Source: a virus
IMG/VR virus record: IMGVR_UViG_3300005557_000003
Span: 1 to 32,130 of that record
Strand: one strand, 5' to 3'
Length of the DNA: 32,130 bases
Part shown: positions 6,286 through 14,478 of the stretch, piece after piece
How the letters are laid out: every line of letters starts with the position of its first letter
Numbering within the stretch: position 1 is the stretch's first letter
Notes under the pieces: model-generated
Seen by the model: the letters and a program-made list of their open reading frames with translations, nothing else
What the model was told of the DNA's origin: nothing
Database searches by the model: none
Made by a program: the position numbers and the translations under genes

Positions 6286-8682
6286 ATGTCAACTCAAGTA
6301 TATCAATTAGGTGGTAATGGAAGTGTAGGAGTTCCAACTGCTCCAATTTTAGCTCCAAGAGATCCTGCAGCCACAGATATTGTTTCTCCTAATGGAGGAG
6401 CATATATCGTCGGTCAATTATGGAGAAATATTCTTTCTGCAAGTGTTTTCGAATTTTTAGGAGGAGGAACATGGGTAGAAATTAGCCAAGGAACAGGCGG
6501 TCCTATTACAACACTAACTGGAAATACTGGCGGAGCAATATCTCCTTCTGCTGGGAATATTAATATAGTTGGGTCAGGAACAACTAATGTTGCAGGTTCT
6601 GGAAGTACTCTTACAATTTCGGCAACAGCCGCTGGTTATCCTATTACTCCGTTTGTGGTAGGAGCTGTTGGTAAAGCAGGTTATCAAACTATTCAATCCG
6701 CAATAACAGCTGCAGTAGCGGCCGGAAGTGGAAGCGTTTACGTTCAGCCAGGCACTTACACAGAAAATTTAACTTTAGCCAATGGCATAAATATTATAGG
6801 AACAATAGAAGGAAATACTACAATTGTAGGGGTGCACACTCCTCCTGCAACTGGATCTTTCTATTTTCAAAATGTGACACTTTCTAGTGCAACACATATT
6901 TTTAATAGTGCTGTAGCTGGCTCGGCAGACTTAACAGTAGAACTGTGTTTAATAAATGTTACGAATGGATATTTATTCAATGTTGTTAACTGGACTGGAA
7001 CCCTTTCATCCTTTAACTGCGGTTCAATTGGAACAAATGATGGATTTATAAATAATACTGGTGGTTCTAATGTGATATGTAATAGTTCAGATTTGGGAAA
7101 TGGAACCGCAAACCAATTTATAATTTCGGGAAATGTTAATTTTAGAGATATAGAAATTCGCCCCGCTGGTACTTTTCAGGGCGTTTCTAAAGAAGTTGAT
7201 ATTTCTGCTTCAATATTTTTAGGAACTGTAACAACTGCAGATTCTGTTACTACTTTCTTTGGCACAAGTATCATACAACCAGCAGGATCAACAACTGCAA
7301 TTTCTCACGGATCTAGTAATCCATTCTTTATCGATGAAAGTGCTATTAATTCTTCAAATGCGACAGTAATAACTGGAGCAGGTGTTGGTGCGCTTAGATT
7401 GGGGAATGTAACTTTTGATGGTAACTCTGCAATCGCTTCTACTTTGACAGTAGTTTATAATAGAGTTATAGGAAGAATATCTCCTTATGTTGTTGGTTCT
7501 TCTGGAAGTTATCAAACGATTCAGGCTGCCATAACAGCTGCGGCTGCGGCTGGTGGTGGAACAGTGTATGTACAACCAGGAACTTATTCTGAGAACCTCA
7601 CATTATCCAACGGAATTAATATAGTTGGTTCCATTGATGGAAATACAACTATTACCGGTGTTCATATACCTCCAGCTTCTGGTAGTTTTTATTTTCAAAA
7701 TTTAACACTAACTAGCTTAACTCACATTTTTAGCAGCGCGGTAGCAGGAACAGCAGCTCTTACCGTTGAATTATGTGTTATCAATGTTACCAACGGTTAC
7801 CTTTTTAACTTACTAAATTGGACTGGGCCGCTTTTAGCATTTGATTCTGGATCAATAGGAACAAACGACGGGTTTATAAATAATACTGGAGGTTCATCGG
7901 TTGATTGCAATAGCTCTGACTTAGGAAACGGTTCTGCTAACGCATGTGTGATTTCGGGGCCAGTAAATCTCAGAGATGTTGAACTAAGACCCCCAGTAAC
8001 TTTTCAAGGTTCTTCTGAAATAGATGTATCCAGTTGTATCTTTTTAGGAACAGTCACTAGCGCAGGATCAGTCACATCATTCTTAGCTACTTCTGTTTTC
8101 CAACCAAATGGTTCTACATCAGCAATATCTCATGGATCTTCAGGAATAATGAGATTAGGACAATCAATAATAAATTCTTCCAATGCGAATTCTATTGCTG
8201 GCGCCGGTGCGGGTATATTGCATATAGAGGATGTTGTTTTTGAAGATAATACTGCAATAGCGGGAACATTGACATTAGGTACAACTTCAGTATTGAAAGC
8301 CACTAATATCCAGTCATTAACAGGAGTTACAGCAACTAGCGGAAACTTTACTGCTTCTGCAGCAGGAACAGGACTTGTTCTTCCAGTGGGAACAGCATCT
8401 GGAGCAACGCCTCAAGTAGTGAATGCGCGTGTTGGTTCTGTAACTTTTACTGGAATTAGTATAGCCGCAGCAGCAGATTTAACCTTGGTGCTGACTAACT
8501 CTACAATTACTGGTGCATCCACTAGAGTCATGCTTAGTCGAGTAGGAGCTACTACTGGATCAGCTACTTCAATTAAAAGTGTAACAGCATCAGCTGGTTC
8601 GCTTTCAATTGTTGTGACAAATGGAACGGGAGCAACTACTACTACGGCAGATATTACATTCGACTTTATAGTCCTAAACTAA
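6286..8682 (+). CDS. Tail fibre / tailspike-like protein with duplicated beta-helix
   Basis: 798 residues. Residues 1-118 repeat the N-terminal module of the preceding gene (YQLGG, APRDP, FLGGGTWVEISQGTGGP, TLTGNTGGAISP). Two copies of a beta-helix module of about 270 residues follow, at roughly 121-390 and 400-670. Each opens with YQTIQ-x-AITAA, then YVQPGTY-x-ENLTL, and later GSIGTNDGFINNTGGS and SSDLGNG. The last 120 residues form a separate Gly/Ser/Thr-rich beta domain (SLTGVTATSGNF onward), a usual fibre tip. The protein likely trimerises and contacts the host surface. It lies in the same orientation as its paralogue 88 nt upstream. Receptor binding versus polysaccharide cleavage cannot be decided from sequence alone. 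Confidence 0.78.
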   Translation: MSTQVYQLGGNGSVGVPTAPILAPRDPAATDIVSPNGGAYIVGQLWRNILSASVFEFLGGGTWVEISQGTGGPITTLTGNTGGAISPSAGNINIVGSGTTNVAGSGSTLTISATAAGYPITPFVVGAVGKAGYQTIQSAITAAVAAGSGSVYVQPGTYTENLTLANGINIIGTIEGNTTIVGVHTPPATGSFYFQNVTLSSATHIFNSAVAGSADLTVELCLINVTNGYLFNVVNWTGTLSSFNCGSIGTNDGFINNTGGSNVICNSSDLGNGTANQFIISGNVNFRDIEIRPAGTFQGVSKEVDISASIFLGTVTTADSVTTFFGTSIIQPAGSTTAISHGSSNPFFIDESAINSSNATVITGAGVGALRLGNVTFDGNSAIASTLTVVYNRVIGRISPYVVGSSGSYQTIQAAITAAAAAGGGTVYVQPGTYSENLTLSNGINIVGSIDGNTTITGVHIPPASGSFYFQNLTLTSLTHIFSSAVAGTAALTVELCVINVTNGYLFNLLNWTGPLLAFDSGSIGTNDGFINNTGGSSVDCNSSDLGNGSANACVISGPVNLRDVELRPPVTFQGSSEIDVSSCIFLGTVTSAGSVTSFLATSVFQPNGSTSAISHGSSGIMRLGQSIINSSNANSIAGAGAGILHIEDVVFEDNTAIAGTLTLGTTSVLKATNIQSLTGVTATSGNFTASAAGTGLVLPVGTASGATPQVVNARVGSVTFTGISIAAAADLTLVLTNSTITGASTRVMLSRVGATTGSATSIKSVTASAGSLSIVVTNGTGATTTTADITFDFIVLN
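6646..8290 (+). repeat. Internal duplication of a beta-helix module within one gene
   Basis: The stretch from about 6646 to 7455 encodes a module repeated at about 7483-8290. The two share long identical or near-identical peptide runs, for example VINVTNGYLFN against LINVTNGYLFN, and IGTNDGFINNTGGS in both. The DNA has diverged mainly at third codon positions. The preceding gene carries one more distant copy, so the duplication probably arose within this phage lineage. Confidence 0.8.
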
Positions 8683-8691
8683 AGGTTTTAA

Positions 8692-9024
8692 ATGTCTTTT
8701 AATGAACAAAAAGCAAGATTTGCTCCTCAACTAACTTATGCTACTGCAATGGGAGACGGAACATACCAAGCCTTTTCTGCTGCATTAACCAAAAATCCAG
8801 CTTTGATAATTTTTGATAACCAATCAACAGTTACTGTCACAATTTCTGATGACGGAGCCACAGATGGTAAAACATTTGTTACTGGAGAGGCGATGATTTT
8901 GGATTTGCGTACAAATAAACTTGAGCCTCCTGGAGAGTTAACTTTTCCTGTAGGAACTCAGTTCTATGCAAAAAGTATTGCAGGTAGTGGATCTTTCTTA
9001 ATTTCACTGGTATATGCTGCATGA
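8692..9024 (+). CDS. Small beta-rich virion protein (tail-associated, unassigned)
   Basis: 110 residues starting 10 nt after the preceding fibre gene and ending in an ATGA overlap with the next gene. The sequence is predominantly short beta strands and turns (ALIIFDNQSTVTVTISDDG, then LTFPVGTQFYAKSIAGSG) with no signal peptide or membrane segment. Size, composition and position inside a fibre cluster suggest a small virion or fibre-associated protein. It resembles small proteins I associate with tail modules of uncultured phages. No catalytic motif is visible. Confidence 0.65.
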   Translation: MSFNEQKARFAPQLTYATAMGDGTYQAFSAALTKNPALIIFDNQSTVTVTISDDGATDGKTFVTGEAMILDLRTNKLEPPGELTFPVGTQFYAKSIAGSGSFLISLVYAA

Positions 9025-9575
9025 GTCAAATATTTAGACCGCAAACGGGGGGAACTCCGGTTATTCCTCCTGATGTACCTGAAGTTTTCGTAACGGATGT
9101 TAATAGCCCCGCTATCCCTGTTGGCAATTCTCTGAACGTGTTTGGAGGACAAACTTCTGATAATAATTTATTGGGAATTCAAACTGACGGTGGAACAGGT
9201 AGTGATACATTAACTATTCAATTAACGAATAGATTGCAGGGAGGTGCTTCTACAAACGATGGTTCGACTCATACTATAATCACTTTTGCTCTGGGAGCTT
9301 CTCCAGCAGTTTTTACTCTAGATGGTTTTGTAAATGGATATAATACTACTGCCGTAGCAGGAGCTGGATATTTCTTCTCTGCAGCCGTTAGAACAGATGG
9401 TGCTACAGCTACAGATTTAGGGAATGAATTTACATCAGTTTTTCAAGAGGCAGGAATGAACGCCGCTTCCGTTACTATTGGAGTTTCAGGAAATAATTTG
9501 ATTATTCAAGTCACCGGTATTGCGGGTCAAATAATTTCTTGGCTTGCCCAAGCAACTTATTCGAGGAATATATAA
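9021..9575 (+). CDS. Beta-rich tail-associated protein
   Basis: 184 residues. The start overlaps the upstream stop as ATGA, and the stop overlaps the next start as TAATG, so the three genes are translationally coupled. The first 50 residues are Pro- and Asn-rich. The rest is beta-structured, with ITFALGASPAVFTLDGFVNGYN, then GAGYFFSAAVRTDG and a C-terminal NNLIIQVTGIAG. This arrangement recalls a small family seen next to fibre genes in uncultured tailed phages, but I cannot name its function. A virion surface or fibre adaptor role is a reasonable guess from the context. Confidence 0.65.
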   Translation: MSQIFRPQTGGTPVIPPDVPEVFVTDVNSPAIPVGNSLNVFGGQTSDNNLLGIQTDGGTGSDTLTIQLTNRLQGGASTNDGSTHTIITFALGASPAVFTLDGFVNGYNTTAVAGAGYFFSAAVRTDGATATDLGNEFTSVFQEAGMNAASVTIGVSGNNLIIQVTGIAGQIISWLAQATYSRNI

Positions 9576-11227
9576 TGCCAGGTTTCAATACAATTACCGG
9601 CGATGAGTCCATAATGTTCGCAGACAACGCCTCTTTTGACGGAACTCAAAGAGGCGGAAAAATGATCACAAACGGTCAATTATGGATAGGAGCTACTGCT
9701 TCTCCTCACGTCAAACTAGGATCACTTACTTCTCCATTAGGCACAATAACTATTGGTTATTCTTCTCCTAACATTACATTAGATTTAGCGGGCGGAAGCA
9801 GCGCTATAGATAGTGTTGCAGTCGATGCTTCTACCGCCCCTGGCTCGAATCCCGTTGTTCCTACAGGAGATGGTTTAATAACCGTAACAGGTGGTCAAGT
9901 AGCTAGTGGTGTCGTAGGCACTCACGTTATTCGAACTGATTCTTTAGCTGCCAATACTTATACCATAGAGATTCAAAGGTCAACTGCAATTGGAGTGTCA
10001 ACCGTTGCTGATAATGGAGTCAGCCACTTTAATTCTGGCCAATTCACTGTTGATGCCAATGGTTTTGTTTCAATAATAGGAGGGACCGCTTCTACTAACT
10101 TTACTGTTGATGCGAGTACGGCTCCGGGAACCAATCCTGTCTTACCGAATGGATCCGGTAATGTAATTGTAACTGGCGCCCAAGTAGCTGCAGGAGTTGT
10201 AGGTACTAATGTCATTCGCACTGATTCAGTTGCTGCTAGCGAATTTACAATTGAGATACAAAGATCTCAGGCAGTGGCTAGTACAACAATTGCAGACAAC
10301 GGAGTTTGTCATTTTAATTCAGCACAATTTACTGTCGATGCTAATGGATTTGTAGCAATAAATGGAACTGGAGTCGGAGAAACGATCACTGGACAATCAG
10401 GAGGAGCGCTTTCTCCTACTGCAGGTAATTGGAATATTTTTGGAGCTTCAACTGCAGCTGGAACTTCTCCAGTTGTTACATCAGGTGCCGTAAGTACGCT
10501 TACCGTCAATGTGCAAAAATCACAAGCAATCGCTGCTACAGATGCAACTAAAGTTGGATTATCGGTTTTCAATTCTGGACAATTCTCAGTAGATGCTAAC
10601 GGATTCGTTTCTCTTGCGGGTGGAGGACAAGCCATAGACAGCGTTCAAGTTGATGCGGCCACAGCCCCTGGAACAAATCCTGTTATTCCAACGGCTGCTG
10701 GACTAATCATTGTAACTGGTGGCCAGGTCGCAGCTGGAACTGTCGGAGCGAATGTAATCAGAACTGATTCTTTAGCTGCTAACACCTACACCGTAGAAAT
10801 ACAAAGATCTACGACAAATGCTACAACTGATTCCACTAAGAATGGTGTTTCTCATTTCAACTCTACTCAATTCACTGTAGATTCAAATGGTTTTGTAAGC
10901 TCTTTAGGAGTGGGATTTGTATGGATTGATCAAGCAACCAGCATAACTCTAGCAGTTAATACAGGATATTTTGTAACAGCTGCTACAACTCAAACTCTAC
11001 CAGCGTCTCCAGTTCAAGGAACGGTTGTAAAGATTGTGGCTGATACCTCGGGTGCCGTTGTTGTTACAGCAAATACAGGACAAAAAATCAGGCTAGGTAA
11101 TCTGATTTCATCTACAGCTGGAACTATGACAAGTACTCTTCAAGGGGACTGTATGGAATTAGTTTACCGCTCTTCTTCTTCAACTTGGATATCAATTGCA
11201 AATAATGGAGTATGGCAAGCTGCTTAA
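9575..11227 (+). CDS. Repetitive tail fibre protein
   Basis: I start at ATG 9575 (MPGFNTITGDESIMF), which overlaps the upstream stop by one base and has a GAGGA ribosome site; the frame is open further upstream. The protein is 550 residues. After an N-terminal module of about 75 residues comes an array of four related repeats of about 100 residues with D-x-STAPG-x-NPV, VTG-x-QVA-x-GVVG, VIRTDS, IEIQRS and F-T-VDANGFV; the third is partly degenerate and includes GQSGGALSPTAGNWNIFG. A different C-terminal domain of about 105 residues (FVWIDQATSITLAVNTGYF onward) ends the protein. The pattern fits a long trimeric fibre shaft with a distinct tip. Confidence 0.75.
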   Translation: MPGFNTITGDESIMFADNASFDGTQRGGKMITNGQLWIGATASPHVKLGSLTSPLGTITIGYSSPNITLDLAGGSSAIDSVAVDASTAPGSNPVVPTGDGLITVTGGQVASGVVGTHVIRTDSLAANTYTIEIQRSTAIGVSTVADNGVSHFNSGQFTVDANGFVSIIGGTASTNFTVDASTAPGTNPVLPNGSGNVIVTGAQVAAGVVGTNVIRTDSVAASEFTIEIQRSQAVASTTIADNGVCHFNSAQFTVDANGFVAINGTGVGETITGQSGGALSPTAGNWNIFGASTAAGTSPVVTSGAVSTLTVNVQKSQAIAATDATKVGLSVFNSGQFSVDANGFVSLAGGGQAIDSVQVDAATAPGTNPVIPTAAGLIIVTGGQVAAGTVGANVIRTDSLAANTYTVEIQRSTTNATTDSTKNGVSHFNSTQFTVDSNGFVSSLGVGFVWIDQATSITLAVNTGYFVTAATTQTLPASPVQGTVVKIVADTSGAVVVTANTGQKIRLGNLISSTAGTMTSTLQGDCMELVYRSSSSTWISIANNGVWQAA

Positions 11228-11236
11228 AGGAAAAAT

Positions 11237-12673
11237 ATGACTTTTACACATGCATTATCAACCAATAATTATGGACCAGAAAAATTTATCGTTTCTGCAA
11301 ATGCTTATGAGGGGACTCATACTACTATTGCTTCTGCTTTAACTGCTGCTGCTAGCGGCGATACAATTTTTGTGCGTCCCGGTACTTACACAGAAAATTT
11401 AACTCTGAAAGCAGGGGTTAATATTGTTGCTAACGAAGTTGATGGTATGACGCCTAATGTCAATATAATCGGAAAAGCTACCTTTACTGCGGCCGGAACT
11501 ACTTCATTGAGCGGTGTGCAACTACAAACAAATTCTGATTTTGCGTTAGCTGTAACAGGATCAGCTGCTTCTATTGTTAACTTATACAATTGTTTCTTAA
11601 ACTTTAGCAACAACACAGGTATTTCTTTCACAAGTTCCAGTGCCTCTTCACAGATTATTGTTTGGGATTGTAGAGGAAATTTAGGTACCACAGGCATCGG
11701 TTATTTTGCTCATTCAGGAGCCGGAGCTATTACCTTTTTGTCCTGTAATTTTGGGAATAGTGGAGGAAGTTCTACTGCAAATACAATCTCTGGAAGCGGC
11801 TCTTTTAATATTGAAACTTGTTATCTACCCTCTCCTTTATCCTATTCATCAACAAGTTTAGGGTCTCAAAGATATTCCACAATTGATACATCTGGACAGA
11901 ATGTTACTGCTATGACAGTCAATATCTCAGGAGCACTTAATAGTGACTTTTGTAAGTATACTTCAGGATCTGCTACTCCTGTTGTAGTAACAGCCGGAAC
12001 TTTATCAATTAGAAATGCAACATTGGAATCCTCTAACGCCACCAATGTTAGCGGCGCTGGCACAATGAATTATTCCAACCTGACTTTCGCTAACACAAAT
12101 CAGGCTTTAACTGTAACAACACCATTCCCTTATAGCGGGACTTCAACAAGTTGGGTTCTTATCTCAACCCAAACAGCAAGTAACGTTGCAACTATTTCCT
12201 TTACTGATATGGTTTCAAAAGGATCATTCAAAAGCTATGTTTTAGTACTTGAGAATGTGGTACCGGCGACTAACTCAGTGACTCCTACGTTGAAAGTCTC
12301 AAGTAATGGAGGTAGCTCTTACATTGCTACTGGTTACAGCTCTACAGCGGTTATTCTTTCAGCAGGAGGAGTTGATGGAACAAATAATACAACTACTTCA
12401 TTTACTTTCACTAAGGCTGCTGACTTAAATAATACAGCTGCAAAAGGCCTTTCAGGAACTTTTTTCTTGGTGGATGTTAATTCCGGAGTAACTCCTTCTT
12501 TTTATGGAGAAGGAACCTATTGGTCTACTCAATATAATGCTACCGTTGGCTCTGTTCCAGTCTGTGTAGGAGCAAACGGTCCAGCTGCTACTACAGTTAA
12601 CGCACTTCAGTTTGCTATGAGTAGTGGTAATGTTTCTACCGGAATCTTTTCACTTTATGGGATCCTCTCTTAA
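11237..12673 (+). CDS. Tailspike-like protein: beta-helix plus C-terminal tip domain
   Basis: 478 residues, starting 9 nt after the preceding fibre gene with AGGAAA before the ATG. The N-terminal 300 residues contain the pectin-lyase-like signature also found in the upstream fibres (TTIASALTAAASGDTIFV, then RPGTYTENLTL), followed by many short Asn/Ser/Gly-rich strands. From about residue 305 a different domain starts (TSWVLISTQTASNVATISF) and runs to the end (VSTGIFSLYGILS), a layout common for the receptor-facing C-terminus of tail fibres. It lacks the N-terminal attachment module of the first two fibre genes, so it may attach through one of the small proteins encoded upstream. It is the last gene of the fibre block. 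Confidence 0.75.
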   Translation: MTFTHALSTNNYGPEKFIVSANAYEGTHTTIASALTAAASGDTIFVRPGTYTENLTLKAGVNIVANEVDGMTPNVNIIGKATFTAAGTTSLSGVQLQTNSDFALAVTGSAASIVNLYNCFLNFSNNTGISFTSSSASSQIIVWDCRGNLGTTGIGYFAHSGAGAITFLSCNFGNSGGSSTANTISGSGSFNIETCYLPSPLSYSSTSLGSQRYSTIDTSGQNVTAMTVNISGALNSDFCKYTSGSATPVVVTAGTLSIRNATLESSNATNVSGAGTMNYSNLTFANTNQALTVTTPFPYSGTSTSWVLISTQTASNVATISFTDMVSKGSFKSYVLVLENVVPATNSVTPTLKVSSNGGSSYIATGYSSTAVILSAGGVDGTNNTTTSFTFTKAADLNNTAAKGLSGTFFLVDVNSGVTPSFYGEGTYWSTQYNATVGSVPVCVGANGPAATTVNALQFAMSSGNVSTGIFSLYGILS

Positions 12674-12720
12674 GAAAAACTTGTTGTGGAAATCTCCATC
12701 ATCTCTTAATCTCTTACTTT

Positions 12721-12830
12721 ATGGCCGCTGGGATATCGGCCTAAAGACTGTGGAGCTGCCTGGGTTACTGGGAGCTATGAAACAGTAATCCTTCGCCTTT
12801 AGGCGACGGAAGTTCAACTGGGAGGATAAC
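12721..12830 (+). other. Structured leader upstream of the secreted protein gene
   Basis: This gap between two genes is more GC-rich than its surroundings and has several possible hairpins: GGCCG 12723-12727 with CGGCC 12737-12741; GGTTACTG 12763-12770 with CAGTAATC 12783-12790; and a 9-bp stem with one mismatch, 12789-12797 with 12802-12810, closed by TTTA. A competing pairing also exists (ACTGT 12747-12751 with ACAGT 12782-12786, enclosing AGCT with AGCT). Exclusive alternative stems just before a ribosome site (GGAGG at about 12821) are typical of a leader that controls translation. No known riboswitch class was recognised. Confidence 0.4.
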
Positions 12831-13733
12831 GTGAAAAAATACATGTTTTTATGCTTTTCGTTTTTGGTTTGCTCAATGGGAGTGGCTCAAAATTCAGTAG
12901 TTTCATTGCCAGAATTGAAGATGAATTTTGAAACCAAAATGAAATTCGCTAGATTTGATAAAGAAAATCTCTATAAAATAGAGAATTCTTTCAAAAGTTA
13001 TGGAGAAAATGATTCGAGTTGGTATGACGGGAATCTTAAATTTTCCATCGCTAATCCAAGTACTTCATTAAAACATACCACAGTATCACTTGAGAAATTG
13101 CTAATCGGCAATAGGTTCTATGAAAATGGTTCAACGATTGTTGATGTTCAAATTGGAAAATGCAAAATGGATGACATTTTTGATTCCAAGCTTCAATTTA
13201 ACAGCAACTTAAATGGAATCGTCATGAACTGCAAATACAAGTGTTTAGACTTAAATATCTCTGAATTTGTGATAGATTCATTGCGAAGTCACTATGGATC
13301 GATAGGACAAATTTCTTATAGTTTTTCAAACAAATTGCCAGCAAAGATTACTTATTCCCTGACTGATTGGCATCATGATAGTGAGTATGTTATCTCTCAA
13401 TTAGGAATGATATACACTCTAAATAATTTTTGTTATCCGGTTGATATTTATGGGGCTTTGTTGAAAAATCATCAACATACTAGTCATGCTAACGGTTGCT
13501 ATGCCGGGATAAAAATAGGCAATATCAAGCAAGCATTTGATTGGATTGTAGATTTCAACTATCAATATGCTGGAGTCAATGCTATTGCCGATTTCGATTA
13601 CAATGGCATAGGAGTTGGATCCGGAGTCAATCTCAAAGCCACCTTAGCGTTGACTGATTTTTTCTCAGTCGAGACTAAATTTGCCTTTGGCGACACTGAA
13701 AGAATAGAAGTTTCAGGAATCTATAAGTGGTAA
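12831..13733 (+). CDS. Secreted protein with barrel-like C-terminus, probable outer-membrane protein
   Basis: 300 residues from a GTG at 12831 with a strong GGAGG 5 nt before it. This start puts two lysines ahead of a hydrophobic core (MFLCFSFLVCSMGVAQ) with an AQ-N cleavage site near residue 20, a textbook Sec signal peptide. The mature part has many short alternating strands. The end (GVGSGVNLKATLALTDFFSVETKFAFGDT, then IYKW) looks like the last strands of an outer-membrane beta barrel, with the aromatic last residue such barrels favour. Phage-encoded outer-membrane or periplasmic proteins often block superinfection or change the host surface. A structured leader precedes it and an intrinsic terminator follows it, so it is a self-contained unit. 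No family can be named with certainty. Confidence 0.6.
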   Translation: MKKYMFLCFSFLVCSMGVAQNSVVSLPELKMNFETKMKFARFDKENLYKIENSFKSYGENDSSWYDGNLKFSIANPSTSLKHTTVSLEKLLIGNRFYENGSTIVDVQIGKCKMDDIFDSKLQFNSNLNGIVMNCKYKCLDLNISEFVIDSLRSHYGSIGQISYSFSNKLPAKITYSLTDWHHDSEYVISQLGMIYTLNNFCYPVDIYGALLKNHQHTSHANGCYAGIKIGNIKQAFDWIVDFNYQYAGVNAIADFDYNGIGVGSGVNLKATLALTDFFSVETKFAFGDTERIEVSGIYKW

Positions 13734-13736
13734 ATT

Positions 13737-13946
13737 TTACTGCAAAGGTGGATTAGATTGATCCCCTTTGCAGATATTTTTATTATAGATCCTGATTTCC
13801 TCATCTAGATCCGCCAATTGTTTAATTAAAAACGAAAGGAGCATACATTGACTCTTCAGAACCGATTCGTGTCTTTGGTAAAAGATTTCTAATCTTCTCT
13901 CTATTTCTTTTTCTTTGCTCTCTTGAAATTCCTCTGGCTGACTCAT
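13737..13946 (-). CDS. Small coiled-coil protein, overlapping its neighbour in another frame
   Basis: 69 residues from ATG 13946, preferred over ATG 13958 because GGA lies 7 nt before it. The sequence is an amphipathic helix (ESKEKEIERRLEIFYQRHES, later LADLDEEIRIYN). It overlaps the 3' end of the 13822-14274 gene by about 125 nt in a different frame, and its last codons lie inside the terminator hairpin. The helical pattern looks like a real protein, but such an overlap is unusual. It could instead be the proper C-terminus of the upstream gene after a frameshift. Confidence 0.45.
   Translation of the reverse strand: MSQPEEFQESKEKEIERRLEIFYQRHESVLKSQCMLLSFLIKQLADLDEEIRIYNKNICKGDQSNPPLQ
13740..13781 (+). 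terminator. Intrinsic terminator after the secreted protein gene
   Basis: CTGCAAAGG at 13740-13748 pairs with CCTTTGCAG at 13765-13773, and an inner GGAT/ATC pairing extends the stem. TTTTT follows at 13777-13781. It starts 7 nt after the stop codon. On the opposite strand the same hairpin is followed only by a weak T-rich stretch, so it may serve both converging transcripts. Confidence 0.75.
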
Positions 13947-14274
13947 GCTTAATTCCATTTTTTTCTAAAATTTCATGGATTATTTCGTCTAAATAATGCA
14001 GTAAATGAATCGTAACATTAAAATTCGAATGTTCCTTTTCCATTTCTCTATCAATGGCTTCCATAATTTCATAGTAAATTTTATAACTATTTCTATTAGA
14101 TGTACATTTAGGATAATTAAATTCGCTTGGTTGCGTAACATAAGACCAATGGTTGCAAACATCACAGATATCCATATGGTCCATTCTTAATTCTCTTGTT
14201 TTTGGTACTTCTCCTCCATTTTCTAATGCACAAAAAGAGCAAATCCACGTCGGATAGTTTCCGTTTTCTTCCAT
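13822..14274 (-). CDS. Small zinc-ribbon protein
   Basis: 150 residues. Two CxxC pairs near the N-terminus (C12-S-F-C15 and C38-D-V-C41), plus further Cys and His residues, indicate a zinc ribbon or knuckle of about 35 residues. The rest is helical and basic (SREQRKRNREKIRNLLPK). Zinc-ribbon proteins of this size in phages are usually nucleic-acid or protein-binding accessory factors. The start ATG at 14274 has AAAGGA upstream. It lies downstream of the recombination genes on the same strand. The C-terminal 45 residues overlap the next frame, so the true end is uncertain. Confidence 0.6.
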   Translation of the reverse strand: MEENGNYPTWICSFCALENGGEVPKTRELRMDHMDICDVCNHWSYVTQPSEFNYPKCTSNRNSYKIYYEIMEAIDREMEKEHSNFNVTIHLLHYLDEIIHEILEKNGIKHESARGISREQRKRNREKIRNLLPKTRIGSEESMYAPFVFN

Positions 14275-14288
14275 AAATTATCATTCCT

Positions 14289-14471
14289 TTAGTTAAAATT
14301 TTTTATTGAGCAAAGATGATTCTGAAGATTATTCATCTTAATATTTATTTCATCTTTCCATTTTCTCATTTCATTTTCAAAAATTCGGGCGTCTGCTCGA
14401 GTCTCTTGTCTTATCCACAAAAATAATCCAAAATTCCCTCCAACAATAGTTAGAACCTGTAGCCAATCCAT
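14289..14471 (-). CDS. Small membrane protein (MDWLQV family in this window)
   Basis: 60 residues with AAGGA before ATG 14471. The N-terminus MDWLQVLTIVGGNFGLFLWI is a single membrane segment and nearly matches the start of the 25992-26177 protein (MDWLQVMTIAGATVGSLWWM). The charged helical tail starts RQETRADARIFE, recalling SRAESRADYRHLE in the 26292-26522 protein, and ends with NLQNHLCSI, recalling DFHGRLCAI. So it is a third member of a small paralogous set, more than 11 kb from the other two. It sits 8 nt downstream of the exonuclease gene. Function unknown. Confidence 0.7.
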   Translation of the reverse strand: MDWLQVLTIVGGNFGLFLWIRQETRADARIFENEMRKWKDEINIKMNNLQNHLCSIKNFN

Positions 14472-14478
14472 ACTTTCC

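Noticed and set aside
9973-10635. Minus-strand frames opposite the repetitive fibre gene
   Set aside because: Same cause: repeated codons without stops on the other strand; no ribosome sites and no protein-like pattern.
9575-11227. Diversity-generating retroelement acting on the repetitive fibre gene
   Set aside because: No reverse transcriptase gene and no template/variable repeat pair with adenine-biased differences was seen.
12721-12830. tRNA or known ribozyme in the GC-rich leader
   Set aside because: No cloverleaf, no T-loop consensus, and no hammerhead core could be completed; kept only as an unassigned structured leader.
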